This document shows positions 63,401 to 64,000 of a stretch of 64,000 bases of DNA, in pieces; positions within the stretch are counted from its first letter, which is position 1; the number at the start of each line of letters is the position of its first letter. The stretch is from positions 12,237,891 through 12,301,890 of the forward strand of contig OX336349.1 in assembly GCA_946902875.1 (NCBI GenBank), given 5' to 3'. A program made the position numbers and the translations under genes. A model generated the notes under the pieces. It saw only the letters and a list, made by a program, of their open reading frames with translations. It did no database searches and was not told the origin of the DNA. The DNA is from Nematopogon swammerdamellus (Eukaryota; Arthropoda; Insecta; Lepidoptera; Adelidae).

Positions 63401-63702
63401 TCCTTCTACGGATAGCTTGGTTCTTCCCATCAATTATAGGCTACTTTTCATCACGTTAAATGGCTTATAAGGATAGCAGAGAGAGAGAAGTCAAATATGA
63501 AAGCGGGCGGAGCCGCGGGCACAGCTAGTGATCCATAAAGTTGATTTGTATTTAATATAAAGGTAACGTACCGATTCGACCGCGAGCAGGGACTCTCGAT
63601 GTGGTACTGCGAGAGACAGCCCAGAAAGCGTTCCTTCTTGGATTTCTCCAGTTCTAGAAGATCTAGTTGCTTGTTGTTGATGCAGTACTGCTCCCGGAAC
63701 TC
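6447..63702 (-). CDS. Large PDZ-PH-PH scaffold-like gene (35 exons found, 5' partial)
   Basis: Seen: 35 minus-strand coding exons (listed separately), each bounded by AG/GT, join without any phase conflict from 63702 to a TGA at 6449-6447, giving about 2,150 residues. The first ~1,800 residues are low-complexity: SP/TP-rich, Lys/Glu-rich and Pro/His-rich stretches, a short coiled coil (exon 10) and an HCLHCGKEV CxxC motif (exon 24). The C-terminus holds a PDZ domain (exons 29-30; GLGF-type loop FGFR, His at the start of the second helix as in class I), PH1 (exons 31-32) and PH2 (exons 33-35), with PH2 ending the protein. Known: PDZ domains bind C-terminal peptides and PH domains bind phosphoinositides or proteins. 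Inferred: a membrane or cortex scaffold. PDZ followed by two PH domains resembles vertebrate PDZPH1 from memory; Connector-enhancer-of-KSR fits less well because SAM and CRIC domains are not seen. The start codon lies upstream of the window, or is an ATG at 63774 if exon 1 extends. Introns range from 71 nt to 17 kb. Confidence 0.9.
7169..7399. mobile_element. Hairpin MITE-like repeat with 55-bp arms
   Basis: The left arm 7169-7223 (AAAGAAGGTCCCATTTTTCA...) is the reverse complement of 7345-7399 (...TGGGACCTTCTTT) with a few mismatches, around a 121-bp loop. It lies immediately beside the Penelope-like foldback, in the last intron. No coding potential. Confidence 0.6.
7556..8661 (+). mobile_element. 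Foldback remnant of a Penelope-like retroelement
   Basis: Seen: long inverted repeats. Outer arms 7556-7618 and 8592-8661; inner arms 7922-8139 and 8345-8559, about 215 bp each and nearly identical. The 205-bp centre encodes, on the plus strand, [20 protein letters not shown] and LSPMWNPVI, then a stop. This (R)E(S/A)IEI-K----FNRE(D)-(F)-LS--W-P block is the end I associate with GIY-YIG-bearing Penelope-like elements, which are known for inverted or tandem pseudo-LTRs. A separate 300-bp insert (7619-7921) interrupts the left arm. It lies in the last intron of the PDZ/PH gene. Reverse transcriptase is absent. Confidence 0.65.
7609..7921. mobile_element. Short inverted-repeat insert inside the foldback element
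   Basis: Ends ACACACTCAAATAAACAC (left) and GTGTTTATTTGAGTGTGT (right) are perfect reverse complements. The matching right arm of the foldback lacks the insert. No ORF; MITE-like. Confidence 0.5.
8698..8737. repeat. Short near-perfect palindrome
   Basis: GGTCACTTTGTCCGCCCTAA pairs with the following CTTAGGGCGGTCGCAGTGAC. GC-rich hairpin just outside the foldback element; function unknown. Confidence 0.5.
8903..9038 (-). CDS. Exon 34: PH2, strands 4-7
   Basis: Acceptor tgtacacag and donor AGAG|GTACCG. It encodes [20 protein letters not shown] and then [26 protein letters not shown]. The frame stays open past the donor to a TAG at about 8713, but that read-through lacks the PH helix and Trp supplied by exon 35. 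Confidence 0.93.
9055..9320 (-). repeat. Repeat family G copy
   Basis: Shares TTCTTCTTCGCATTGAATTT-type and ACCGCTCACAAGAACATTAA blocks, inverted relative to 62.7-63.0 kb. It begins 17 nt upstream (5') of exon 34. Confidence 0.5.
9335..9525 (+). mobile_element. Family A SINE fragment
   Basis: Contains GGCTGTGTTCTCCTCTAGTC and TCGGAGGTGATATTGGCTGG like the other copies; the tail is degraded near CTCCGACTCAGCAA. Confidence 0.65.
9715..9897 (+). mobile_element. 5S-derived SINE body, copy 3 (5' truncated)
   Basis: It shares AGGTCGGTCGAAGCGGCTAT and the TGTTATGGGCCGACATCA end with the copies at 37.4 and 50.4 kb but lacks the 5S head. Intron between exons 34 and 33. Confidence 0.7.
9900..10390 (+). 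mobile_element. Repeat family F, longest copy
   Basis: GGCACGCCTGTTTCCAAGTG, GGCAGAGACAACGGACTTCC, then a C/T-rich body. Shorter copies at 46.86 and 63.14 kb share the first block. Confidence 0.55.
10623..10809 (-). CDS. Exon 33: PH2, strands 1-3
   Basis: Acceptor cctgtcgacag and donor TTTG|GTGAGG. It encodes [20 protein letters not shown], then [20 protein letters not shown] and [20 protein letters not shown]: the PH pattern G-Y-L-x-K / W-x-K-R-Y-C-V-L. Confidence 0.96.
11690..12050 (+). mobile_element. Repeat family B, fullest copy
   Basis: Starts in a (CATA)n run. It contains GTAAGCAGAGTAATAGGTGT TGTGC and CATGCACGGGGAGATATGCA, ending near CCCCACACGGTAC. The same order is seen in five other places. 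No ORF; a non-autonomous element. Confidence 0.7.
12111..12296 (-). CDS. Exon 32: PH1, strands 4-7 and helix
   Basis: Acceptor cttccccgcag and donor CAG|GTGAAA. It encodes [40 protein letters not shown] and the C-terminal helix [18 protein letters not shown] with the invariant PH Trp. Confidence 0.94.
12733..12915 (-). CDS. Exon 31: PH1, strands 1-3
   Basis: Acceptor gctttacag and donor TCG|GTGAGA, phase 0 at both ends. After [19 protein letters not shown] it encodes [11 protein letters not shown] and [20 protein letters not shown], the Y-L / W-R-R-W-F-V-L pattern of PH-domain strands 1-3 with a long Pro/His loop. The basic residues could contact phosphoinositides (inference). Confidence 0.95.
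13262..13338 (-). CDS. Exon 30: PDZ domain, second part
   Basis: Acceptor gtttgttccag and donor GAG|GTAGGT. It encodes [20 protein letters not shown] and ILELE. The second PDZ helix begins at SHSEVV; a His there is typical of class I PDZ domains that bind S/T-x-hydrophobic C-termini. Confidence 0.93.
13712..13864 (-). CDS. Exon 29: PDZ domain, first part
   Basis: Acceptor ctgttacag and donor AATG|GTAATG. It encodes [20 protein letters not shown] (carboxylate-binding loop FGFR), then [20 protein letters not shown] and GDIVIAVNG. Strand and turn pattern are those of a canonical PDZ domain. Confidence 0.95.
15785..16115 (-). mobile_element. Repeat family B copy
   Basis: Reverse orientation: starts ACCGTATGGGGCCGGTACTT, includes CTCTCCCCGTGCATGT and GCAGCGCAACACCGATTACT, and ends in a (GTAT)n run. 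Confidence 0.7.
16231..16461 (-). CDS. Candidate small secreted peptide (76 codons), uncertain
   Basis: An ORF beginning [20 protein letters not shown], which looks like a signal peptide, followed by a charged helix ([17 protein letters not shown]) and a CRQC pair, ending in TAA. AATAAA lies about 11 nt after the stop (16214-16219). It sits in the 4.8-kb intron between exons 28 and 29 on the same strand as the host. A possible acceptor (tgctag) within the leader means it could instead be an exon. It does not fit the host gene's phase chain. No family recognised. Confidence 0.3.
   Translation of the reverse strand: MNVIRILIFLLNMNVFLLVQDTYKDPHESLRKRLEEIFKLMLMLWCRQCQANKVVASEPCGIISYLKSMILLTPLF
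16869..16965 (-). other. Possible orphan exon: acidic ORF segment with strong donor
   Basis: Minus-strand open frame encoding [20 protein letters not shown] and [13 protein letters not shown], followed by a consensus donor GTAAGTATG and preceded by a possible cgctag acceptor. It is not part of the phase-consistent PDZ/PH chain; joining it to the downstream 16.3-kb ORF by the obvious acceptor gives a stop. It may be a cryptic or alternative exon. Confidence 0.25.
17495..17670 (+). repeat. Repeat family G copy
   Basis: TTGTGACTTGCGAAGTTTGT, GGCAAAATTTTCGACATGTC and TTCAATAAACAATAAATG, matching 62.9 kb. Confidence 0.5.
18703..18858 (-). CDS. Exon 28: pre-PDZ helical segment
   Basis: Acceptor ggttctcag and donor TTCG|GTCAGT. 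It encodes [20 protein letters not shown] followed by the Arg/His-rich helix [20 protein letters not shown] and [10 protein letters not shown]. It splices in phase directly to the PDZ exon at 13864, skipping a 4.8-kb intron. Confidence 0.88.
18910..19115. repeat. Degenerate ~20-bp minisatellite
   Basis: About ten diverged units resembling TTAGAAACTTTGAGGAATCC (for example CTTTAGAAACTTTGAGGATT, TTTTTAGACGCTTTGAGGAG). It lies in the intron upstream (5') of exon 28, starting about 50 nt from its acceptor. Confidence 0.6.
19278..20042 (+). mobile_element. Harbinger-like element carrying a MADF-type ORF remnant
   Basis: The ends GCCCCGTATTCACTAGGG (19278) and the reverse complement of CCCTAGTGAATACGCGGC (20025-20042) form terminal inverted repeats with one mismatch, and the subterminal parts share CGACATGTCGCG-type motifs. 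The interior plus-strand frame includes [20 protein letters not shown] and [11 protein letters not shown], the L-x-x--W-x---DYKNK---- pattern of MADF DNA-binding domains that accompany PIF/Harbinger transposases. The ORF is disrupted. It lies in the intron between exons 28 and 27. Confidence 0.6.
20414..20560 (-). CDS. Exon 27
   Basis: Acceptor tttctcccacag and donor CTG|GTACGT. It encodes [20 protein letters not shown] and then the aromatic [20 protein letters not shown]. The Trp-rich stretch just upstream of the structured C-terminus is distinctive, but I cannot assign it to a family. Confidence 0.85.
20605..20990 (+). mobile_element. tRNA-derived SINE with head, body and A tail (family A)
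   Basis: The tRNA-like head at 20605-20680 has a perfect B box (GGTTCGAATCC) and an A-box-like GTGGTCAGCACGG. The body includes GGCTGTGTTCTCCTTTAGTC and ends CATTACATGAAAAAAAAAA. It lies between exons 27 and 26. Confidence 0.75.
21740..21860 (-). CDS. Exon 26
   Basis: Acceptor atgtttacag and donor GATG|GTCAAT (weak). It encodes [20 protein letters not shown] and then [20 protein letters not shown]. The upstream 1.6-kb intron (21861-23446) houses the nested EGF-like gene on the other strand. Confidence 0.84.
22127..23317 (+). CDS. Nested intronless gene: secreted Cys-rich protein with calcium-binding EGF-like module
   Basis: Seen: an uninterrupted 396-codon ORF ending in TAG, inside the intron between exons 26 and 25 of the minus-strand PDZ/PH gene. 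The hydrophobic stretch [16 protein letters not shown] near the N-terminus, with cleavage plausible near GTCQD, reads as a signal peptide; Met-6 (22142) is an equally good start. The central part has many Cys (for example [17 protein letters not shown]). Around residues 321-364 lies [15 protein letters not shown], then [13 protein letters not shown]: the D-x-D-E-C and six-Cys pattern of a calcium-binding EGF domain. Known: such modules occur in secreted or cell-surface proteins. Inferred: an extracellular protein with its own promoter. No intron signals are needed. No AATAAA precedes exon 25 of the host gene; the next is at 23796. I do not recognise the N-terminal domain or a named orthologue. 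Confidence 0.9.
   Translation: MYDRKMDIFIGLWYIIMFYIILLANDGTCQDTDENEGLQSQKPKDTTEPTPDEKWVSEAIKDIAYYLRSYKFNEWDRRYYHSKPADINLIGHYGAFPEPALRSLHWKVYEHCVSDFYKCITYLHGIVESAPLTRRDDPVTILHENTSPMTDSQKHNLDNECQKGLESSEATGLPFDGPLEKFQWRTSASYYMCWYTMLETPSLSILEEQCDNFANCLDPDFGSHIPDPRSDDSVSFACATYSFCPDPCCSLKYVKDIKDCYHTEANPCFAENTAVPDNQICTLNRNNNRNFRDIILNKWNVSCHCDEKGFLWESQYGMCVDVDECVSGEHTCDPNSEDCLNLPGSFTCICRWEYYLDSTRKQCIHRPLISFAKFDVKEKLFSIVNYFNRLRKFLGM
23447..23659 (-). CDS. Exon 25: Gly/Ser and Arg/His-rich
   Basis: Acceptor ccttcatcag and donor AAG|GTTAGT, phase 0 at both ends. It encodes [20 protein letters not shown], a Gly/Ser linker, [16 protein letters not shown] and [14 protein letters not shown]. It lies about 130 nt beyond the stop of the nested plus-strand gene, so the two transcripts may overlap antisense. 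Confidence 0.85.
23955..24235 (-). mobile_element. Repeat family C (CAAGTGCGAGTCGGAC) copy
   Basis: AACCGGTCAAGTGCGAGTCG at one end and a GACGGACGGTTAGACATACA / CTTCCGTACGGGGTACGGAA block at the other. A very common lepidopteran-type repeat signature. Confidence 0.65.
24355..24480 (+). repeat. Repeat family E copy 2
   Basis: TAAAGCACGACATGTGGCAC then CAACGGTGTCCATCCATTCG, the same layout as the 2.5-kb copy. It lies just downstream of exon 24 in its intron. Confidence 0.5.
24520..24737 (-). CDS. Exon 24: CxxC motif
   Basis: Acceptor ttatttcag and donor CAT|GTAATG. It encodes [20 protein letters not shown], an acidic linker and [20 protein letters not shown]. Two Cys spaced as CxxC with nearby His resemble half a zinc-binding site, but no complete zinc-finger family is recognised. 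Confidence 0.83.
25047..25148 (-). CDS. Exon 23 (tandem acceptor)
   Basis: NAGNAG acceptor (tttCAGCAG), so the exon may begin at 25148 or 25151. Donor AAG|GTACGT. It encodes [20 protein letters not shown] and then [13 protein letters not shown]. Basic and Pro-containing, no domain recognised. Confidence 0.83.
25330..25479 (-). CDS. Exon 22 (5' end uncertain)
   Basis: It begins at 25479 after cactag, or at 25475 after tgag if exon 21 ends at 25524. Donor TTG|GTGCGA is mediocre. It encodes [40 protein letters not shown] and LSSLEAEDV. It is needed to restore phase between exons 21 and 23. Confidence 0.72.
25570..25653 (-). CDS. Exon 21 (3' end uncertain)
   Basis: Acceptor tttacctag. It encodes [20 protein letters not shown] and then RKSNASAS. 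Two donors keep the frame: CAA|GTATAG (exon ends 25570, 90-nt intron, TAG acceptor) and CAG|GTATTG (exon ends 25524, 48-nt intron, GAG acceptor). I prefer the first because 48 nt is well below every other intron here. The choice changes 14 residues. Confidence 0.7.
25739..26305 (-). CDS. Exon 20: basic, charged region
   Basis: Acceptor attttattttag and donor ACG|GTAATA. 188 codons beginning [20 protein letters not shown]. It includes the basic [16 protein letters not shown], Ser-rich stretches and a Lys/Arg/Glu-rich helix. It ends [18 protein letters not shown]. Possible nuclear-localisation-like basic patches; otherwise disordered. Confidence 0.9.
26497..26919 (-). mobile_element. Retroelement polyprotein C-terminal fragment (139 codons)
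   Basis: The ORF contains [37 protein letters not shown], and [20 protein letters not shown]. The block of ETLGP, (A)K-FL---G-R-----GD-R-G-FL-QRIS-A-QKGNA-S- is a tail I associate with retrotransposon-derived proteins that occur in many animal genomes. It lies in the intron between exons 20 and 19 on the host's own strand and is not joined to the host frame. Confidence 0.6.
27461..27554 (-). CDS. Exon 19
   Basis: Acceptor ttattccag and donor TGA|GTAAGC. It encodes [20 protein letters not shown] and the acidic [11 protein letters not shown]. Phase fits exon 20 with one base carried over. Confidence 0.87.
27648..27863 (-). CDS. Exon 18: Lys/Glu-rich region
   Basis: Acceptor aatttttag and donor AAG|GTCAAC. 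Phase 0 at both ends, 72 codons. It encodes [20 protein letters not shown], a charged [15 protein letters not shown] run and [18 protein letters not shown]. The internal ATG is not a start because exon 17 feeds in-frame. Confidence 0.85.
28048..28361 (-). CDS. Exon 17
   Basis: Acceptor tttttacag and donor GCT|GTAAGT. It contains a near-duplicate short motif, [15 protein letters not shown] followed by [15 protein letters not shown], and a basic C-terminal part. The repeated DLIV-SFSPP could be a docking motif (inference). Confidence 0.88.
28444..28975 (-). CDS. Exon 16: SP/TP-rich region
   Basis: Acceptor gctgtttcag and donor CAAA|GTAAGA. It encodes 177 residues starting [20 protein letters not shown], with many Ser/Thr-Pro sites, a basic stretch ([20 protein letters not shown]) and a Thr-rich tract. 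Probably disordered and phosphorylated (inference). Confidence 0.9.
29063..29213 (-). CDS. Exon 15
   Basis: Acceptor aattttcag and donor CAG|GTAAAT. It encodes [20 protein letters not shown], the basic/Gln-rich [18 protein letters not shown] and [12 protein letters not shown]. The intron after exon 14 is only 71 nt. Confidence 0.86.
29285..29368 (-). CDS. Exon 14
   Basis: 84 nt, symmetric phase; acceptor atttttcag and donor AAG|GTCAGT. It encodes [20 protein letters not shown] and then TENGTVI. It can be skipped without changing frame. Confidence 0.82.
29455..29610 (-). CDS. Exon 13
   Basis: Acceptor gtttccag and donor CAG|GTAATG. It encodes [40 protein letters not shown] and [12 protein letters not shown]. 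Ser/Thr-Pro rich linker. Confidence 0.86.
30099..30242 (-). CDS. Exon 12
   Basis: Acceptor cttcgtag and donor GG|GTTCGT, a weak donor whose use is forced by phase with exon 13. It encodes [20 protein letters not shown] and then [18 protein letters not shown] and [10 protein letters not shown]. Confidence 0.8.
30671..30868 (-). CDS. Exon 11 (tandem acceptor)
   Basis: The acceptor is a NAGNAG pair (tttTAGAAG), so the exon can begin at 30868 or 30865; the frame is the same and one residue differs. Donor CAG|GTATAA. It encodes [20 protein letters not shown], a Glu/Arg-rich helix and [20 protein letters not shown]. Confidence 0.86.
30980..31609 (-). CDS. Exon 10: largest exon, coiled coil
   Basis: 630 nt; acceptor atattccag and donor GC|GTGAGT. 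It encodes [20 protein letters not shown], a Ser/Asp-rich stretch, the helical [20 protein letters not shown] (likely coiled coil), and acidic and basic tails ending SEGEILLDA. It is the longest uninterrupted exon of the gene. Confidence 0.92.
31712..31854 (-). CDS. Exon 9
   Basis: Acceptor aaattacag and donor GG|GTATGA. It encodes [20 protein letters not shown], then [20 protein letters not shown] and ICSIIADG. It starts in phase 0 and leaves two bases for exon 10. Confidence 0.87.
31961..32067 (-). CDS. Exon 8
   Basis: Acceptor gatgtttcag and donor AGG|GTAAGT. It encodes [20 protein letters not shown] and then [15 protein letters not shown]. The TQATQTEV stretch looks like a short linear motif, possibly LC8-like (inference). 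The phase fits both sides. Confidence 0.85.
32165..32360 (-). mobile_element. Family A SINE fragment
   Basis: The reverse-strand copy starts after a T-rich run at AATCCGGTATGGGTGGCTGA and contains ACTGGACTAGAGGAGAAAAC. It lies between exons 8 and 7. Confidence 0.65.
32462..32699 (-). CDS. Exon 7: Pro/His-rich segment
   Basis: Acceptor tgctttccag and donor CTAG|GTAATG. It encodes about 79 residues beginning [20 protein letters not shown] and continuing as Pro-, His- and Ala-rich repeats ([10 protein letters not shown]). GC-rich compared with its surroundings, low complexity, probably disordered. Confidence 0.87.
32783..33070. mobile_element. Palindrome-rich element with CCTGCGCAGG units
   Basis: Three or more short palindromes (ACCTGCGCAGGT at 32811; CCTGCGCAGG at 32826 and 33025) between imperfect inverted ends (ATACACGCTACGG ... 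CCGTAGCGTGTGTG; CTGAGTGTGTGTGG). GC-rich, non-coding, about 85 nt upstream (5') of exon 7. Confidence 0.5.
33393..33500 (+). repeat. Repeat family E copy 3
   Basis: TAAGCGCGACATGTATCGCC then GCGACGCCCATGGACATTAG. Confidence 0.5.
33995..34045 (+). mobile_element. LINE 3'-end fragment with (TTTGAC)n
   Basis: GAAATAAAATACTTTTGACT followed by TTGACTTTATTTTG. Polyadenylation-like hexamer and short tandem tail typical of CR1/Jockey-like insertions, ending 45 nt before exon 6. Confidence 0.4.
34090..34231 (-). CDS. Exon 6
   Basis: Acceptor atgttgcag and donor CAA|GTGAGA. It encodes [20 protein letters not shown], a Gly-rich run and [15 protein letters not shown]. Phase fits exons 5 and 7. RSHT is a possible phosphorylation or 14-3-3-like site (inference). 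Confidence 0.85.
34325..34765 (+). mobile_element. Repeat family C copy
   Basis: AGGGTTCCGTATTCATACAG at the start, GTAATAGGTAGCCGGTTGAT inside, and GGCTACGGAACCCTTTTTGT at the end. Confidence 0.6.
35261..35332 (-). CDS. Exon 5: polyproline micro-exon
   Basis: A 72-nt exon with acceptor acgttacag and donor CAG|GTCTAA, which is weak at positions +3 to +6. It encodes [20 protein letters not shown], an SH3/EVH1-type proline run. The length is a multiple of three, so it could be skipped without a frameshift. Confidence 0.8.
35605..35732 (-). mobile_element. Family A SINE fragment (tail half only)
   Basis: TGTAATCCGGTATGGGTGGC through CATACCGGAGACTTCCCTG, then unrelated sequence. It lies upstream of exon 5. 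Confidence 0.65.
37273..37358 (-). mobile_element. Repeat family B terminal fragment
   Basis: TACCGTGTGGGGCCGGTACT through CTCTCCCCGTCGCATGTCG. It directly abuts the 5S-derived SINE at 37365. Confidence 0.6.
37365..37740 (+). mobile_element. 5S-rRNA-derived SINE, copy 1 (fullest)
   Basis: The head contains GTTAAGCAACGCTGAGCGCG and then GGTCAGTACTTGGATGGGTG ACC, matching the 3' half of 5S rRNA, with a tRNA-like TAGCTCAGTGG upstream. The body (about 280 bp) ends in an A run. The 5S promoter similarity points to a SINE3-type element. Confidence 0.8.
37805..37970 (+). mobile_element. Second copy of the same retroelement tail (decayed)
   Basis: The plus strand reads [14 protein letters not shown] and, one frame over, [20 protein letters not shown] with ASVL. 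This matches the [12 protein letters not shown] and [17 protein letters not shown] blocks of the 26.5-kb ORF. Frameshifted remnant. Confidence 0.55.
37996..38100 (-). CDS. Exon 4
   Basis: Acceptor tttatatcag and donor CCC|GTGAGA. It encodes [20 protein letters not shown] and then [15 protein letters not shown]. Phase fits both neighbours. Linker-like sequence with no recognised domain. Confidence 0.85.
38703..38722. repeat. Poly-C/CT tract
   Basis: A run of C residues flanked by CT repeats; likely assembly-sensitive. Confidence 0.8.
39605..39875 (+). mobile_element. Family A SINE, 5'-truncated copy with poly-A
   Basis: The body matches the 20.6-kb copy (GGCTGTGTTCTCCTCTAGTC) and ends GCCACCCATACCGGATTACA followed by A residues. 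No tRNA head. Confidence 0.75.
40240..40260. repeat. Poly-G tract (about 20 G)
   Basis: Long uninterrupted G run within a G-rich stretch (40205-40305); potential G-quadruplex on the plus strand. Confidence 0.85.
41040..41305 (+). mobile_element. Repeat family C copy
   Basis: AGGTTTCCGTATCCCGTACG, CTTGAACCGTAATAGGTATC and TTACTATGGCGGATGAAACA in order. Confidence 0.65.
41755..41815 (-). mobile_element. tRNA-like SINE head remnant
   Basis: The reverse complement has GAGGTCCGAGGTTCGAATGT, matching the head of the 52.5-kb SINE with a good B box. No body follows that I can see. Confidence 0.45.
42262..42426 (-). CDS. Exon 3
   Basis: Acceptor ttggcaag and donor CTC|GTAAGA. It encodes [20 protein letters not shown], an Arg-rich patch ([10 protein letters not shown]) and an acidic stretch ([13 protein letters not shown]). 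The acidic, aromatic composition looks conserved in character, but no named domain is evident. Confidence 0.87.
46475..46564 (-). CDS. Exon 2
   Basis: Acceptor gttgtttcag and donor GAG|GTAACA. It encodes [20 protein letters not shown] and ends QRYPR across the junction. The phase fits exons 1 and 3. It follows the 17-kb first intron seen here. No domain recognised. Confidence 0.82.
46855..47000 (+). mobile_element. Repeat family F fragment
   Basis: GTTACGCCTGTTTTCCAGTG with GGCAGAGACAACGGATCTCC. Confidence 0.55.
47015..47172 (+). mobile_element. Repeat family B fragment
   Basis: Contains GCAGAGTAATCGGTGTTGTG and CAAGCAGCAAGTAAGGCACG-like sequence (CTATCAAGCAGCAAGTAAGG). Confidence 0.65.
47168..47325 (+). 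repeat. Direct duplication of ~48 bp
   Basis: AGGTAGACAGAATAGTATAA (47169) and AGGCAGACAGTATAGCATCA (47272) begin two similar 48-bp segments ending TTAATTATGTATGCA and TTAATTATGTCTGCA. Confidence 0.5.
48900..49180 (+). repeat. Repeat family I copy (LINE-tail-like)
   Basis: ATGTATGTATGTATGTTCCT, TCTTAAACCGATCATCAGAA and GCGAAGCCGCGGGAAAAAAG CTAG. It resembles the one at 63.34 kb; the GCCGCGGG-AGCTAG end is a common RTE-like tail. Confidence 0.5.
49190..49490 (+). mobile_element. Repeat family B copy
   Basis: Contains CAGAGTAATCGGTGTTGTGC, the CACCGACCACCACCTT block and ATGCACGAAGAGAGATGCAG near its end. Confidence 0.65.
50410..50775 (+). mobile_element. 5S-derived SINE, copy 2
   Basis: The 5S-like head is decayed (CGTCAGTACATGGATGGGTG), followed by the same body as copy 1 (GAAACGTCGGTCGAAACGGC) and an A-rich end (ctataaaaaa). 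Confidence 0.75.
51150..51645 (-). mobile_element. 5'-truncated Jockey-like LINE with 3' UTR and A-rich tail
   Basis: Minus strand: [20 protein letters not shown] segment ([20 protein letters not shown]), [17 protein letters not shown], an in-frame break, then [39 protein letters not shown] ending APN and TGA. A short 3' UTR ends GCCACCCATGCTGGTTAAAA followed by A-rich sequence. It is the best-preserved LINE 3' end in the window. Confidence 0.8.
52190..52590 (-). mobile_element. Family A SINE with decayed tRNA head
   Basis: The minus strand begins with a tRNA-like head at 52590-52505 (GGCCGAGTGACCAGGGCG, GAGGTTCTAATTCGGTC), runs through the family A body, and ends GGATTACACAAAAAAAATG. Confidence 0.7.
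57160..57540 (+). mobile_element. Repeat family C, long copy
   Basis: Runs from AGGGTTCAGTATCCGTCGTA through TTATTATGGCCGATATAACA to GCGCACTTGGCCGGTTTTTT. Confidence 0.7.
59515..59705 (-). mobile_element. LINE 3' tail fragment
   Basis: The reverse complement contains the same GGCACAGCCACC 3'-UTR-like end and a decayed coding tail related to the 51.2-kb LINE (P-G-N-I-F-P, S-F-N-R-R-L). Frameshifted. Confidence 0.5.
60450..60790 (-). mobile_element. Repeat family C copy
   Basis: AAACCGGCCAAGTGCGAGTC to GGGATACGGAAACCTAAAAA, in reverse orientation to the 57.2-kb copy, with a (GACA/GACG)n stretch inside. Confidence 0.7.
61165..61610 (-). mobile_element. Repeat family C-related copy
   Basis: Begins GATCAAGTGCGAGTCGAACT and ends with GACAGATGGACATACAGACG and CCTATAACGTTTCCGTTTTT. 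Confidence 0.5.
61645..61735 (+). repeat. (TCTG/TTTG)n simple repeat
   Basis: Imperfect tetranucleotide array of TCTG, CCTG and TTTG units. Confidence 0.75.
61855..62163 (+). mobile_element. Repeat family B copy
   Basis: Contains GCAGAGTAATCGGTGTTGTG and ATGCACGGGGAGAGATACAG, and ends AAGTACCGGTCCCCACAT. Near full length. Confidence 0.7.
62640..63015 (+). repeat. Repeat family G, longest copy
   Basis: Contains ATTAATGTTCTTGTGAGCGG, CATTGTGACTTACAAAGTTT, GGCGGAATTTTCGACATGTC and TTGTACAATAAACAATAAAC. Confidence 0.55.
63138..63235 (-). mobile_element. Repeat family F fragment
   Basis: The reverse complement gives CACGCCAGTCCAGTATCCCA and CAACGGATCTCCACGTGCCA, then an ATGT microsatellite. Confidence 0.5.
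63340..63530 (+). repeat. Repeat family I copy
   Basis: AAACCACTGGACCGATTTTA and GGGCGGAGCCGCGGGCACAG CTAG. It abuts exon 1 on its intron side. Confidence 0.5.
63572..63702 (-). CDS. Exon 1 (most 5' found): coiled-coil segment
   Basis: Acceptor tttcgcag and donor CG|GTACGT. It encodes [15 protein letters not shown] followed by a Lys/Glu-rich helical stretch ending near SPCSRSNR. It starts in phase 0 and leaves two bases. The frame also stays open upstream to an ATG at 63774, so an alternative first exon starting MGFTLF is possible. I favour an internal exon because of the good acceptor. Confidence 0.8.
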
Positions 63703-63814
63703 CTGCGAAAGACGCTCGTGTGAACACATCGACGAGAGAAAATATTTAAACACGGAAAATAAAGTGAAGCCCATGCTAATAAAGGCAGTGAGTAGTTCTT
63801 TAAGTCATGTAGCA

Positions 63815-64000
63815 TTTAAGGCGATCCCGCCGCGCCGTCCCCTTTCTACCTCCGCACCACGCGCACTGGGCAGGGCTTGCATCCCTACACGCCGGACTTA
63901 TCACGGATGCGTACCGATCGGTTCTGCAGATGTTTCCTCTACAGAACCGGTAAACTCTGGAACGCTCTCCACGGGCGTCGTTAGACATCTTATGGGTGGA
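63815..64000 (+). mobile_element. Jockey-like LINE tail (fragment, opposite orientation)
   Basis: The plus strand reads PSPFYLRTTRTGQGLHPYTP, DLSRMRTDRFCRCFLYRTGK and LWNALHGRR before a stop. It overlaps the family segment at the other end of the window (SPF-LRTTRTGQ) and continues further toward the C-terminus. Decayed, non-functional. Confidence 0.75.

Larger units (their letters stand above)
46565..63571. other. 17-kb intron between exons 1 and 2
   Basis: Besides the listed repeats I see no coding exon. The longest ORF (54944-55516, plus, 190 codons) has no domain, no splice context and no homology I recognise. Long first introns often hold enhancers or alternative promoters, but none can be shown here. 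Confidence 0.6.

Overview
The window looks like a piece of a lepidopteran (moth or butterfly) nuclear genome. It is AT-rich and dense with old interspersed repeats. These include tRNA- and 5S-derived SINEs, Jockey-type LINE tails, a Penelope-like remnant and a Harbinger-like element with a MADF-type ORF. The one large gene is split into many short exons with canonical GT/AG borders. The species cannot be named from the sequence.

One large minus-strand gene dominates. I chained 35 coding exons from 63702 down to a stop codon at 6447-6449, and every junction keeps the reading frame. The chain gives about 2,150 residues and is open at the 5' end. The N-terminal ~1,800 residues are low-complexity and probably disordered (Ser/Pro-, Lys/Glu-, Pro/His-rich), with a short coiled coil and a CxxC motif. 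The last ~325 residues carry one PDZ domain and two PH domains, the second ending at the C-terminus. The order PDZ-PH-PH suggests a membrane or cortical scaffold and resembles what I recall of the vertebrate PDZPH1 family. I give no symbol because I cannot run a search.

A complete, intronless plus-strand gene (22127-23317) lies inside the intron between exons 26 and 25. It encodes a secreted Cys-rich protein with a C-terminal calcium-binding EGF-like module. A 76-codon ORF with a signal-peptide-like start and an adjacent AATAAA (16231-16461, minus) is a weak candidate for a second nested gene.

Layout: 1-290 LINE tail; 1200-2400 a GC-rich CpG block that may be a promoter or 5' exon of a gene outside the window; 2.4-6.4 kb AT-rich with no gene seen; 6.4-21 kb the C-terminal exons, with a foldback Penelope-like remnant in the last intron; 21-32 kb a compact exon cluster with short introns plus the nested gene; 32-46.6 kb small Pro-rich and N-terminal exons; 46.6-63.6 kb a 17-kb repeat-filled intron; 63.57-63.70 kb the most 5' coding exon found; 63.8-64 kb another LINE tail. 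At least seven repeat families recur three or more times in the introns.
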